64,000 bases of DNA from Roseibium sp. MMSF_3544 (GCF_030732845.1 NZ_JASHKA010000001.1:62001-126000); one strand, 5' to 3'. Positions 34,400-43,563 are shown, numbered from the stretch's first letter. Notes: generated by a model from the sequence alone, not told the origin. Program-made: numbers and translations.

Positions 34400-36298
34400 T
34401 CACCTATCCTCCGCGCGATGGGTCAACTGGACGTAGTTCTCCTGCTTTCCTGGCCACACCTGTGCAGACCGCGTTGCAGTTTTCGTTTTTTGCAACAAGG
34501 CGTTGCGTATGGTGTCTGTAATTTGGGCTGCATTCAGTCCGGCTTCTTCGTACATCTCCGCCGGTGCGGCCTGTGAAATGAAACTGTCAGGCAGCGTCAT
34601 GGTTCGGATGTCGCAGCGCCCGTCAAGCATGCCTTTGCCCGCCAGGAAATGCAGCACCAGGGCTCCAAAGCCACCTGTTGCGCCTTCTTCAATCGTGACG
34701 AGAAGCTCGTGGCTGGAAAAGAGATCAAGGATCAGGTTCTGATCAAGCGGTTTTGCAAATCTTGCATCCGCAACCGTCACGGAAATTCCTTCAGCTTCAA
34801 GCTGTTCGCGTGCCTCCATGCACTCAGGAAGGCGCGCGCCGAAAGACAGTAGGGCAGCGGTTTGTCCCCTATCGACAATCCTGCCTTTTCCTATCGGAAG
34901 CGGCACGGCTTCATCTGGAAGCGGGCGTCCGGTGCCTTCGCCGCGCGGGTACCGGAATGCGATCGGCCCTGCGTCATGGTTTGCTGCGGTCGCCACCATG
35001 TGGGTAAGCTCGACCTCGTCGCTCGCAGCCATGACGGTGAAATTCGGCAAGTTTGCGAGATACCCGACGTCGAATGCGCCAGCGTGCGTTGGTCCGTCAG
35101 CTCCGACCAGACCGGCCCGGTCTATGGCGAACCGGACGGGAAGATTTTGAAGCGCGATGTCGTGGACCACCTGGTCGTAACCCCGTTGCAGGAAGGTCGA
35201 ATAGATTGCGCAGAAGGGCCGCATGCCGCTCGCTGCAAGTCCGCCGGCGAACGTGACGGCGTGCTGCTCGGCGATCCCGACATCAAAGGTGCGTTCCGGA
35301 AATTCTTTGCCGAAGACATCGACCCCTGTTCCGGCTGCCATGGCTGCCGTAATCGCCACGATCCTGTCGTCTTTTTTCGCCTCCGCAACAAGAGCATTTG
35401 CGAAGACCTTGGTATAGCTCGGGGCTTTGGCTTTCGCCTTTGACTGTTTGCCGGATGAAATATCGAACCTGGAAACGCCGTGGTATTTGTCGTGCGAGGT
35501 TTCGGCGAAACTGTAGCCGGCCCCCTTGCGTGTGACGGCGTGCAGCAGAATGGGCCCGGCGCTTTCGTTCTTGAGTTTTCGCAGCACGGAGACCAGCGCC
35601 TTGACGTCATGTCCGTCGACGGGGCCGTGATATTCAAAACCCATGTGTTCAAAAAGGCTGCGCTCCTTGGAAAGCGCATCGGTCCGGGAGGCCAGATCGT
35701 TGAGGTGACCCGAAAGAGCGCCGGTCGGCGGTGAAATCGACATGTTGTTGTCGTTCAGGATGACGAACATCCGCCTGTTGAGATCTCCGGCATTGTTGAG
35801 CCCTTCATAGGCCATGCCGGCCGTCAGGGCACCATCTCCAACGACACAGATCACGTCGTCAGTGCCACCGGTCAGATCGCGGGCGACAGCAAAGCCAAGG
35901 CCGGCGGAAACCGACGTAGAAGAATGCGCGGCGCCAAACGGATCGTAAGGACTTTCGCTGCGCCTGGTGAAGCCGGAGAGGCCGTCTTTCTTGCGCAGCG
36001 TGCGCATGCGGTCACGCCGGCCAGTGAGAACCTTGTGCGGATAGCACTGGTGGCTCACATCCCAGATCAAAGTGTCTTTCGGCGTGTTGAAGACAGCGTG
36101 TATGGCAACGGTAAGTTCGACAACACCGAGGCTGGAACCCAGATGTCCACCGGTTTCGGAGACGACCGAAATGATCTCGGTCCTGAGCTCGTCTGCAAGC
36201 GCGGCCAGTTCGTCCGTCGACATGCGTCTGAGGCGTTGCGGGTCCTGGACCTGGTCCAAAAGTGGCGTCGACGCTACTCTCCTGGATATGAAGCTCAT
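34400..36298 (-). CDS. dxs: 1-Deoxy-D-xylulose-5-phosphate synthase
   Basis: A 632-residue thiamine-diphosphate enzyme starting the MEP isoprenoid pathway. [15 protein letters not shown] and [20 protein letters not shown] bind the cofactor, DGHDVKAL is present, and [16 protein letters not shown] carries the catalytic Glu of the transketolase-like pyrimidine domain; the C-terminal domain is full length. The ATG at 36298 has GGAGGAAAC before it; the longer frame to 36367 lacks family similarity. Inside the photosynthesis cluster and behind a PpsR box, it supplies precursors for the geranylgeranyl/phytyl tail and carotenoids. A second housekeeping copy may exist elsewhere. Confidence 0.95.
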   Translation of the reverse strand: MSFISRRVASTPLLDQVQDPQRLRRMSTDELAALADELRTEIISVVSETGGHLGSSLGVVELTVAIHAVFNTPKDTLIWDVSHQCYPHKVLTGRRDRMRTLRKKDGLSGFTRRSESPYDPFGAAHSSTSVSAGLGFAVARDLTGGTDDVICVVGDGALTAGMAYEGLNNAGDLNRRMFVILNDNNMSISPPTGALSGHLNDLASRTDALSKERSLFEHMGFEYHGPVDGHDVKALVSVLRKLKNESAGPILLHAVTRKGAGYSFAETSHDKYHGVSRFDISSGKQSKAKAKAPSYTKVFANALVAEAKKDDRIVAITAAMAAGTGVDVFGKEFPERTFDVGIAEQHAVTFAGGLAASGMRPFCAIYSTFLQRGYDQVVHDIALQNLPVRFAIDRAGLVGADGPTHAGAFDVGYLANLPNFTVMAASDEVELTHMVATAANHDAGPIAFRYPRGEGTGRPLPDEAVPLPIGKGRIVDRGQTAALLSFGARLPECMEAREQLEAEGISVTVADARFAKPLDQNLILDLFSSHELLVTIEEGATGGFGALVLHFLAGKGMLDGRCDIRTMTLPDSFISQAAPAEMYEEAGLNAAQITDTIRNALLQKTKTATRSAQVWPGKQENYVQLTHRAEDR

Positions 36299-36411
36299 AT
36301 CGTTTCCTCCCGCGCCTGATGCTGTCCCGTCGGCACCGAGCCGCTCACAGATCCGGCATGAATTCATGCTCCTGAAGGAAGCAGTTTCGGTTTAACCGCG
36401 GGACAATTAGC

Positions 36412-36429
36412 TGTCTCTCATTCTTGACG
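36412..36429. promoter_or_regulatory. Degenerate PpsR-like box before dxs
   Basis: TGTCTCTCATTCTTGACG is TGT-N12-ACG, one base off the operator consensus, 13 bases from the perfect box at 36443. Two tandem sites are usual for PpsR. Confidence 0.35.
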
Positions 36430-36442
36430 AACTTGGCGAAAG

Positions 36443-36460
36443 TGTAAACTTTTTTTTACA
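36443..36460. promoter_or_regulatory. PpsR/CrtJ box between dxs and tspO
   Basis: TGT, 12 bases rich in T, then ACA, flanked by AAG and CTT as in other boxes here. It lies in the 385-base divergent gap, about 145 bases from the dxs start and 220 from tspO. TTTACA in it could be the -35 of dxs, with AAGAAT 17 bases on. The remainder of 36461-36683 shows nothing. Confidence 0.7.
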
Positions 36461-36683
36461 CTTTCTGCCTAAAAAGATGCCAACTGGCCACGTGGAAATA
36501 TGCAGCTAGTCCAGGTGTGCTTAGGTAGAGTGAACGTAGTTCTCTTGAAGCAGGCGTGGCGCGTCGGCTCACGCAGTTGAGACGGGTCACCGCATTGGAT
36601 ATCCTGCGCTCGGAACATTGCTCTGCAGCGACAAAACAACATATTCAGGCGAGAGTGGTTTTGCTGACGAACAGGGACCTGGT

Positions 36684-37130
36684 ATGGCCGCCATCACATT
36701 TGCACTCCTTGTCTTCCTGACCGCGATGAGTGGCGCGGTGTTCAAACCAGGTCCCTGGTATGACACCTTGCAAAAACCCTCCTGGACGCCGCCGAAATGG
36801 GCTTTCCCGACAGTCTGGACGATCCTTTACGTCATGATTGCCTATGCCGGGTGGGACATCTGGACCAAGGCCGGCTGGTCGTTTGCCATGATGCTCTGGG
36901 TCGCGCAGTTGATCTTGAACGGTTGCTGGTCCTGGTTGTTTTTCGGGTTAAAACGCATGGACCTGGCATTGTTCGAGTTGGGTCTGCTTTGGCTCGCGAT
37001 TTTGGGTTTCATCGTGGCTGCCTGGCCCGTTTCAGCGCTCGCGTCTCTCCTCTTTGTCCCCTATCTCCTCTGGGTCACCACGGCAGGGTTGCTTAATCTT
37101 TCGGTCTTGCGGCTCAACGCTGCCGAGTGA
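36684..37130 (+). CDS. tspO: TspO/MBR tryptophan-rich sensory protein
   Basis: A 148-residue membrane protein with five helices. WYDTLQKPSWTPPKWAFPTVW is the hallmark first loop, followed by NGCWSWLFFGLKRMDLAL and a C-terminal PYLLWVTTAGLLNLSVLRLN. TspO binds and helps degrade or move porphyrins and, in Rhodobacter, tunes photosynthesis genes to oxygen. The start at 36684 gives the usual length; the frame open from 36618 adds a non-homologous tail. Its last 70 bases overlap the end of the oppositely oriented 111-codon gene. Confidence 0.93.
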   Translation: MAAITFALLVFLTAMSGAVFKPGPWYDTLQKPSWTPPKWAFPTVWTILYVMIAYAGWDIWTKAGWSFAMMLWVAQLILNGCWSWLFFGLKRMDLALFELGLLWLAILGFIVAAWPVSALASLLFVPYLLWVTTAGLLNLSVLRLNAAE

Positions 37131-37396
37131 TCCTTCAAACGCCCGGCGACATCGAACAGGTGCGCCACCAGCGACAAAGTCAGAAAGAGGACGATCCAGC
37201 CGAACGCTTCGCCGCGGAGCGCAAATCCGAGTGCCGCCATCAGGCAACTTCCGGCAAACGCGCCGCCGGCAAGAGCCTTGAAACGAGCCATCCGATTGCT
37301 TGACAGGAAGCTCAGAACCAAAGTTTCGACCCACAGGAACACGAGCGCGGCGAAGGCCAACCAGCCTGTTTCGAGCCAAGCGGAAACGATGTTCAT
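37061..37396 (-). CDS. Small membrane protein coupled to bchP (unknown function)
   Basis: A 111-codon frame whose ATG overlaps the bchP stop as ATGA. The product has likely helices at residues about 10-30 (GWLAFAALVFLWVETLVLSF), 42-60 (GGAFAGSCLMAALGFAL) and 66-85 (FGWIVLFLTLSLVAHLFDVA), then a basic tail. I know no family for it. Overlap coupling with bchP and membrane helices suggest a real gene, perhaps helping bacteriochlorophyll or antenna assembly. The tail runs 70 bases into tspO on the other strand, so the end is less certain. Confidence 0.6.
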   Translation of the reverse strand: MNIVSAWLETGWLAFAALVFLWVETLVLSFLSSNRMARFKALAGGAFAGSCLMAALGFALRGEAFGWIVLFLTLSLVAHLFDVAGRLKDHSAALSRKTERLSNPAVVTQRR

Positions 37397-38598
37397 TTCT
37401 GACCCGCCGGAATTCGAAGCAACTGGCCGAGGTCTTTGAAAAAGACCCGAATGTGGGCGAGCGGATCACGCCGGACAAGCTTCTTGTTCAGGTAGGATTC
37501 CCACGTCAGACGCTGAACGTCAGGATCCGCGCACATTGTAACGAAGCGCTCCCGGAAGCGATCGCTTCGATACCAGACGCTTTGCATGATGCCGAGAATG
37601 AGAAAAATCCGGCCGTGGTCTTTCATGAAGCGCCGGCGGGCCTGCCTGAGCTCCGAAGCCTTGCCAGTGGCAAGACACGATGCAACGGCGTCCGCGCTCA
37701 GCTGCCCGCACAACATCGCGTAGTAGATCCCTTCGCCGGAAGAGGGTGCTACCGTTCCGGCAGCGTCGCCTACCAACAGGACATTCTTGCCGTTGTCCCA
37801 CCGCTGCATGGGTTTCAGCGGCAGCGGTGCACCTTCCCGGCGAATGATTGGCTGCCCTTCCAGGAAAGTCGCCTTGCGAAGCTCTGCAGTTGCGGAACGG
37901 AGATTATGGCCTTTCACGGCTGATCCGCACCCGACCGACGTGTGCTCACCATGTGGGAATACCCAGCCGTAAAAGTCGGGGGATATCCGGCCGTCGTAAA
38001 CGACGTCGCACCGGTCGGCACGGAAGCCGCCGGAGGTGGCGACTTTCGGGCTTTCGATGATCTCGTGATAGGCAAAAACATAGGGCGGTTTCTTGCTTTT
38101 GGGGAACATGAACCGGCGCACGGCAGAGTTTGCACCGTCTGCTCCAATTACGAGCCGCGCCGACCGGGTAACTGGTTTGCGGTCGTCTTCTTTGCCGGTG
38201 GGTTCGAAAGAGAGCAGAAGGACGCCGTCTTCGGTTTCCTCCATGTGGCTCAGCTTGCCTGTCAGCCGTGTAGCGCCGGCTTTTTCGGCGCGGGCGCGCA
38301 GGTAAGGATCAAAAGTGGCCCGGTCCACCATGCCGACAAAGCCGATGTCGCCAATCCGCATCTCCACTGCCTTGCCGGATGGCGCAATGACGCGGGCCGC
38401 GTTCGCTCTTGAAACGAGCATGTCCTCGGAAATGGAAAAATCCTTGAGCGCCCGCGAGGGAATTGCTCCCCCACAGGGTTTGATCCGGTTGTCCGGATCC
38501 ACAAGCAATACGGAATGGCCGGACTTGGCCAGCGATTCCGCTGCGATTGCGCCGCTTGGTCCGCCGCCGATGACAGCAACATCAAATGTGGTATCCAT
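37393..38598 (-). CDS. bchP: Geranylgeranyl diphosphate/bacteriochlorophyll reductase
   Basis: A 401-residue flavoprotein that reduces the geranylgeranyl tail of bacteriochlorophyll to phytyl. It has the Rossmann motif VAVIGGGPSGAIAAESLAKSG at the N-terminus, IKPCGGAIPSRALKDF, the second flavin motif VLLVGDAAGTVAPSSGEGIYY, and a C-terminal YLNKKLVRRDPLAHIRVFFK helix. Order bchG - PucC-like - bchP is the classic one in purple bacteria. Confidence 0.95.
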   Translation of the reverse strand: MDTTFDVAVIGGGPSGAIAAESLAKSGHSVLLVDPDNRIKPCGGAIPSRALKDFSISEDMLVSRANAARVIAPSGKAVEMRIGDIGFVGMVDRATFDPYLRARAEKAGATRLTGKLSHMEETEDGVLLLSFEPTGKEDDRKPVTRSARLVIGADGANSAVRRFMFPKSKKPPYVFAYHEIIESPKVATSGGFRADRCDVVYDGRISPDFYGWVFPHGEHTSVGCGSAVKGHNLRSATAELRKATFLEGQPIIRREGAPLPLKPMQRWDNGKNVLLVGDAAGTVAPSSGEGIYYAMLCGQLSADAVASCLATGKASELRQARRRFMKDHGRIFLILGIMQSVWYRSDRFRERFVTMCADPDVQRLTWESYLNKKLVRRDPLAHIRVFFKDLGQLLRIPAGQK

Positions 38599-38641
38599 GA
38601 CTGACCTCGTTGTTCTGGTTCAGGTCAAAAGGGCTTCCGGT

Positions 38642-40012
38642 CTATTCAGCAGGGACTGCCGACGGTGCGGTTTCGGCCCTGTATTCGGGACGGGGCGCCG
38701 ATTGAATACCGATGCGAAGGGCGATCAGCGCCGACATCAAAAACAGAACCGCTTCCAGCGCGAACACCAGGGTGAATGCGGTTCCGTCGTCGCCCGTGAA
38801 CCAGCGGCCGAGCGTCAGAACGACGGTCCCGGCAACGCCGCCCAAGCCGAACGAAACCGCCTGCGCCGCACCCCAGACGCCCATGCGCACACCCTCGTTG
38901 GTTGATTTGCCTGCCCCTGCCAGAACCATCATTGTTCCGACGGCTGCAACCGCAAAGGCGCCGTTCATGAAACCGAGCGCGAAAATGTTTGCGACCAGCG
39001 GCCAGGCCGGTGCAAAGGAGGCTGAGATCGACAGGAAGGCGAGCGCAAGTGCTGAGCCGAGACATCCCGAGACGATGAAGAATTTGATGAGGCCAGGCTT
39101 TCTTTTCGAAAACAGCCCGCCCGCTATGCCGACGACCGCCATGCCGAGAAAGACGCCACCGTGCTGCGTCCCTGACAGTTGCGTGGTTTCGCCCGGCGTC
39201 ATGCCGAACAAGAGGCCCGCATAGGGCTCAAGAACGAGATCCTGGGTCGAATAGGCCAGCATGGACATGAAAATGAAAAGCGTGAGCAATCGCGCTTCGG
39301 GGTCGTTCCAGACTTCCCTGATGCTTTCCCGAAAACTGCCCGCCGGTTTCCGGTCCTGATCGCCGACAATCGTCGGCTGTTTCTCTATTCCGGCAACAGC
39401 GAGTGCAGAAAGGCACAGGACCGCCAATCCCGTGATCGCAGTGACGGCGACAAGGCGCTCGTGGGTATAGGGATCCAGATTGATGCCGGTGACGATGGAG
39501 GTCACCACGATCCCGGCAATCATCAGCATCCATGTGATCGTAGCTGCCGATGCGCGGCGTTCTGGCGCGGTTTTAGCCGCCATCAGGGCGAGAAGACAGG
39601 TGCCGCTTGCCCCGATGCCGATGCCAATCAGGGTGTAGGCAACAATTGCTGCCAGGAGCCCGACAGTGAAACTTGCTTCAAACAGGAATGTCGTTCCGGC
39701 AGCCGCCGTCCCGCTGACGGCCAGGAGGGCCAATCCACCCAGGATCCACGTCGTTCTTGAGCGCCCGACATCCGAGTGGTGGCCCCATACCGGGCGAGAG
39801 AGCTGGACCGCATAGTGAATGCCGACCAACAGTCCGGGTATGATTGCCGCAAGGCTCAACTCGACGACCATGACCCGGTTGAGCGTCGAATTCGTCAACA
39901 CGACAATTGAGCCAAGCGATGCTTGGACCAGTCCAAGCCGAACAATCGCAAGCCAGCTTAGGCCCTTGACGCTCTGTTTGAGCTCTTCACGGTCAGCGCC
40001 CCGGCGAAACAT
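38642..40012 (-). CDS. PucC-family MFS protein between bchG and bchP (BCH2/ORF428 type)
   Basis: A 456-residue membrane protein with about 12 helices of the BCH2/PucC family. LKQSVKGLSWLAIVRLGLVQ, STLNRVMVVELSLAAIIPG, RPVWGHHSDVGRSRTTWILG and DLVLEPYAGLLFGMTPGETT are characteristic. Relatives (LhaA, PucC) assist antenna complex assembly, perhaps by delivering bacteriochlorophyll at the membrane. It lies 12 bases after bchG and 43 before bchP; LhaA (52492) is a paralogue in the same cluster. Confidence 0.9.
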   Translation of the reverse strand: MFRRGADREELKQSVKGLSWLAIVRLGLVQASLGSIVVLTNSTLNRVMVVELSLAAIIPGLLVGIHYAVQLSRPVWGHHSDVGRSRTTWILGGLALLAVSGTAAAGTTFLFEASFTVGLLAAIVAYTLIGIGIGASGTCLLALMAAKTAPERRASAATITWMLMIAGIVVTSIVTGINLDPYTHERLVAVTAITGLAVLCLSALAVAGIEKQPTIVGDQDRKPAGSFRESIREVWNDPEARLLTLFIFMSMLAYSTQDLVLEPYAGLLFGMTPGETTQLSGTQHGGVFLGMAVVGIAGGLFSKRKPGLIKFFIVSGCLGSALALAFLSISASFAPAWPLVANIFALGFMNGAFAVAAVGTMMVLAGAGKSTNEGVRMGVWGAAQAVSFGLGGVAGTVVLTLGRWFTGDDGTAFTLVFALEAVLFLMSALIALRIGIQSAPRPEYRAETAPSAVPAE

Positions 40013-40024
40013 GGGAAGTCTCCC

Positions 40025-40945
40025 TCACATCGTTGAAAGAGCGGGTTGCGAAAGCGTCCGCAGTCCAAAAGCGGCAATCATCATGCCGGTAACGTAGAGG
40101 CCGACCCCGATCGCCGAGTACCAGACCGCGAACCTGACCGGATCCCGCACGAAGCGGATCATGCAACCGATCTGCAACGCCAGCAGCACGCCAATCGCAA
40201 GCGCGAAGAGCGGCAGGTCGAGATAGATCAGCAGGGCGCAGACACCGGCCTGCGCTGCGGCCATGATGACACAGGCGATCGCCGCAGCCGGCCGGGCACC
40301 GTGGAGGACGGGCAGGGTGTTGATGCCCATTTCCCTGTCACCCGTAATCGCCTTGAAATCGTTCAGTGTCAGGATGCCGTGGGCGCCAATGCCGTAGAGC
40401 AGGGCCACGATCCAGATCGAGCTGTTCGGCGAAACGCCGGTCATGACGGTTGCCGCTGTCAGCCAGGGCAAGGTCTCGTAGCTGAAGCCGACGACGCCGT
40501 TTCCGATCCAGCCGTTTTGTTTAAACCGCAGCGGCGGCGCGCTGTAGCCCCAGGCAAAGCACAGTCCGACCAAAGCCGCCACGAATATCAGAGAGCCGAG
40601 CATTGCGGCCACGATCATCGACAAGACGGACATGATCAGAGCTACATAAAGTCCCCACTGGCCGGGCATGCGGCCTGAGGGAATGACGCGGTCCGGTTCG
40701 TTGATGGCGTCGACATGGCGATCGAACCAGTCATTGACGGCCTGGCTTGTACCGCAAAGGAGCGGACCGGCGAGGACAACGCCACAAAGCACGAAAACCC
40801 AGCGGCTGCCAAAGCCTTCGCCGGCGGAAATCGCACCGCAGGCATAGGCCCACATTGGTGGAAACCAAGTAATAGGCTTGAGCAGGGCAACAACAGCGCC
40901 GGGTGACGGCCAGCTGGCTTGCGGTCTGTGCCGGATCAATTCCAT
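40025..40945 (-). CDS. bchG: Bacteriochlorophyll synthase
   Basis: A 306-residue UbiA-family prenyltransferase that esterifies bacteriochlorophyllide a with geranylgeranyl diphosphate. The first Asp-rich motif is NDWFDRHVDAINEPDRVIPSG and the second NDFKAITGDREMGINTLPV, with GYSAPPLRFKQNGW between. About nine helices. The ATG at 40945 is used; an in-frame TTG at 40981 lies inside the PpsR box and is rejected. Two PpsR boxes precede it. Confidence 0.95.
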   Translation of the reverse strand: MELIRHRPQASWPSPGAVVALLKPITWFPPMWAYACGAISAGEGFGSRWVFVLCGVVLAGPLLCGTSQAVNDWFDRHVDAINEPDRVIPSGRMPGQWGLYVALIMSVLSMIVAAMLGSLIFVAALVGLCFAWGYSAPPLRFKQNGWIGNGVVGFSYETLPWLTAATVMTGVSPNSSIWIVALLYGIGAHGILTLNDFKAITGDREMGINTLPVLHGARPAAAIACVIMAAAQAGVCALLIYLDLPLFALAIGVLLALQIGCMIRFVRDPVRFAVWYSAIGVGLYVTGMMIAAFGLRTLSQPALSTM

Positions 40946-40975
40946 GGCAAAGATGCTATGCCTGACACCAGAAAG

Positions 40976-40993
40976 TGTCAATTAAAATTGACA
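40976..40993. promoter_or_regulatory. PpsR/CrtJ box 1 before bchG
   Basis: TGTCAATTAAAATTGACA, perfect TGT-N12-ACA, and part of a longer near-perfect palindrome GAAAG...CTTTC (40971-40998). It lies 31 bases from the bchG ATG. Confidence 0.85.
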
Positions 40994-41018
40994 CTTTCGG
41001 CCATGACTATTCACTCTG

Positions 41019-41036
41019 TGTCATCGTGTCTTTACA
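41019..41036. promoter_or_regulatory. PpsR/CrtJ box 2 before bchG
   Basis: TGTCATCGTGTCTTTACA, also TGT-N12-ACA, 43 bases centre to centre from box 1, about four helical turns, as in tandem CrtJ sites that bind cooperatively. Confidence 0.7.
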
Positions 41037-41065
41037 ATGTCAGGAGAGCCAGCGCCTTGCGGTGA

Positions 41066-42502
41066 TCATGAGCCAGGGCGGTAGTTTTCGAGGCCGTGCC
41101 TGCGAAGCTTGATATAAAGGCTCTGCCGGGAGAGCCCGAGCATTTCCGCTGCGCTGGCCCTGTTGTTGTTGGTCTGGTCAAGAGCCGCTTCGATGCAGAT
41201 TTTCTCCACGACGTCCAAGGATTCCCTGATCAACTCCTTGAGCGGAACTTTTCCTACGAGGCTTGCAAAGCCTTCCGCCTGCTCCTGGGTTGCGGGTGCA
41301 CGCAGACCGACACGCTCGGGCTTCGCCTCTTGCGGGACGATGATGAGCTGAATGGCATCTGATTTCGGATCGAAGTGGGCCGATACTGTGATCGGTTGCA
41401 CACCGCCAATATTGTCGTTCAGGACGGAGGAATACCCGCGCACGGTGCGCTCGTCGCTGGTGCGGGCATAGAGCACGTTCAGATCTACAGCCGATTTGCC
41501 GATCCAGTTGCTGGCGTTCCTGCCCAGAACCTGGTTGAGCGTCGGCGCCTGGACGAGATCGAGAAAGAGAGCGTTGGCGGAGATCAGGTTGCCGTCGCTA
41601 TCGGTCTGAATTGCCGCTTCAGGGAGCGCATCGAGATTGATCGCGGGTGTCCCGGGCGTGCTCTCACCGGCACTGCGCTCCGGTGAGTCAGGATAATCCT
41701 CGGACCAGAGCGTCAAAATGAGGTTGGCCGCACCGTTTTCCCGGTAGGCGCGCAGCTTTGCCTGGAGTGTCGACCCTTTTGCGCTTTTCAGCGCCTCAAT
41801 AAGGACAGGCTCGCCGCTGTGTCTTGCCTCGCCGATGGCATCGCCAAGCCGGTCACGGTCCTTCTTGTTGAACAGGTCGCGGACCGGTTTGTTGATCAGG
41901 TTGCCGGAGCTGCCGGCCAAAAGTGCGATTGCGGCAGAATTGGCCTCAAGGACGGTTCTCTTTTCGCCGTCAAGCATGATGTCGGCGGTTTCCGCGAGCT
42001 TGAAGGCAGTCCTGTACCTTGCTTCGGCCTGACGTAAATCACGGTAATCGGCCTCCATCGCGATCTGCGCTTCGACCAGCCGCTGCTGATCCTGCATTTG
42101 CTGCTGCATCTCGCGGCCGACAACGATGGTGAATGGCAGCCCTTTTTTTGAAAAGGCCGAATAGGCAACCGGCAGATCCTGTTTTCCGGACGCGCTGTGG
42201 TTGACCTGGTAACCGCGAGCGGGCCGCTTCTGCTTTGGCTTGAGCATCGCGTCGATCTTGGAAACAGACTCGATCGTGACGCAATCCCGGAGCGCCTTGC
42301 CGACAAAACCATCAAGGCCGTAGGCGTCGAAATCGGGGTTTTCGTAATGTGAGTGGGTGATTTTCCCGTTCTTGTCGACAAGGAAAACAATATCGGTTCC
42401 GAGCCCAATCAGCGAAACCAGCCCTTCGGCCTCGAGTGTTTTCTGCAATTCACCCGCGACCTCAATACCTTGCTGTCCGCTGTTAGGGGCGCGTGGGGTC
42501 AT
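41066..42502 (-). CDS. ppsR: Photosynthesis repressor PpsR/CrtJ
   Basis: A 478-residue redox- and light-responsive repressor. An N-terminal PAS-like domain (about 25-115), a Q-rich helix (MQQQMQDQQRLVEAQIAME), a second PAS (about 165-270) and a third (about 292-400) precede the Fis-type helix-turn-helix NNNRASAAEMLGLSRQSLYI. Only two Cys are present: one in LRDCVTIES (residue about 75) and the conserved one just before the DNA-binding helices (EKICIEAALDQ). The Cys that CrtJ/PpsR carries near residue 250 has no counterpart, so disulfide switching should differ. Its ATG overlaps the preceding regulator as ATGA. Its targets should be the TGT-N12-ACA boxes in this window. Confidence 0.95.
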   Translation of the reverse strand: MTPRAPNSGQQGIEVAGELQKTLEAEGLVSLIGLGTDIVFLVDKNGKITHSHYENPDFDAYGLDGFVGKALRDCVTIESVSKIDAMLKPKQKRPARGYQVNHSASGKQDLPVAYSAFSKKGLPFTIVVGREMQQQMQDQQRLVEAQIAMEADYRDLRQAEARYRTAFKLAETADIMLDGEKRTVLEANSAAIALLAGSSGNLINKPVRDLFNKKDRDRLGDAIGEARHSGEPVLIEALKSAKGSTLQAKLRAYRENGAANLILTLWSEDYPDSPERSAGESTPGTPAINLDALPEAAIQTDSDGNLISANALFLDLVQAPTLNQVLGRNASNWIGKSAVDLNVLYARTSDERTVRGYSSVLNDNIGGVQPITVSAHFDPKSDAIQLIIVPQEAKPERVGLRAPATQEQAEGFASLVGKVPLKELIRESLDVVEKICIEAALDQTNNNRASAAEMLGLSRQSLYIKLRRHGLENYRPGS

Positions 42503-43455
42503 CGGATTCGCCGATCAATCCTCTTTGTTTTTTCGTTCTGTCCGCTGCGAACCGGTGGCGTGCCAAAATTCATTTTTTCCAAATTGTTGAAATTGTCAGC
42601 AATTTTAACTGCTGAATACGCAGTATCGCAAACGCAGTCAATCCCCATTTCCACAAGGTAATCAATGGAATCGAGAGCAGCGATACCGCCCGCTATCAAG
42701 GGTTGAGTAGATCCTGCCGAGCTCAACCTTATGCCGTCAATCAATTGCCCGACTTCCGGTCTGAGGCGCGTGTTGCTCCAGCCTATGCAGACAGCGTCGG
42801 CTCTGCCGACGACGGCTGCAAATTCAGACCGTGTTGCCTGGTCATGCGAAAGAACCTGGTGCTGCCATCCGAACGCTTGAAAGAAAGCTCCGGTTAAGTA
42901 GGCCATAAGACTGTGCTGTTCGTCTTTCGGCAGCAAGATTGCCGCGAACGGGCCGGGATAAACACTGCTGCGGTCAGCGGCTTCGATAGAGAGCGCTTGC
43001 GCAAGGTCCTGAAGTCTGGCGGACGCGATGGTGACATCGACGAAACTTGATGTGTCCTCGGACCATTCCCGGCCAAGGCGGCGTGCGAGTGCCTCCACGA
43101 CAAGGACTTTGACCGGGGAGGGAGAATTCGCCGGTAACGCATTTTCAAGACAGGAAAGCAGTTGATCGAGCCGGGTGCCGGATTGCACGACAAGGCGGTG
43201 AAGTCCGGCGATCGCCGGCTCATATTGAGGATGGTTTTCGAGACCTGTGTCCAAATCGATGGACAGTTGTTCAGCTGTCATTGCCGCCACTGGCCCTTCA
43301 ATAAGGTGACGAAGCGTATCTTTCTCACTTCGATACAAACGGTCTCGTCTTAGCACTTGTATGTCGCGCGTGACAAAAGCTTCGTCGCTGGCGCCAGTAT
43401 TAGACTGTTCGCGCTTGTCCTCGGGGTCCGAACCAATGGTGCCGATCATCCTCAC
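42499..43455 (-). CDS. ppaA: B12-binding anti-repressor PpaA/AerR (copy 2)
   Basis: A 318-residue protein in the position typical for ppaA/aerR, immediately before ppsR with an ATGA overlap. Trp131 in LGREWSEDTSSFVDVTIASARL is the helical-cap Trp and PKDEQHSLMAYLTGAFFQAFGW carries His181 where cobalamin cobalt is bound; the motif is DEQHSLM, with Met replacing the usual Gly of DxHxxG. By family knowledge it should bind PpsR and relieve repression in light or low oxygen. Start is GTG 43455 with GGGAGG 11 bases before, or ATG 43449. It diverges from bchF. Confidence 0.88.
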   Translation of the reverse strand: MRMIGTIGSDPEDKREQSNTGASDEAFVTRDIQVLRRDRLYRSEKDTLRHLIEGPVAAMTAEQLSIDLDTGLENHPQYEPAIAGLHRLVVQSGTRLDQLLSCLENALPANSPSPVKVLVVEALARRLGREWSEDTSSFVDVTIASARLQDLAQALSIEAADRSSVYPGPFAAILLPKDEQHSLMAYLTGAFFQAFGWQHQVLSHDQATRSEFAAVVGRADAVCIGWSNTRLRPEVGQLIDGIRLSSAGSTQPLIAGGIAALDSIDYLVEMGIDCVCDTAYSAVKIADNFNNLEKMNFGTPPVRSGQNEKTKRIDRRIR

Positions 43456-43563
43456 TTTGCTTCAGGCCTCCCTGACCATCTCGGTTGGGGAACGCGCCGG
43501 AGTGCGATCCTTGTCGCTTGCAGCACCTGCGAGCCTTCCTAGCATGACTCTGTTGTGAGTGAG

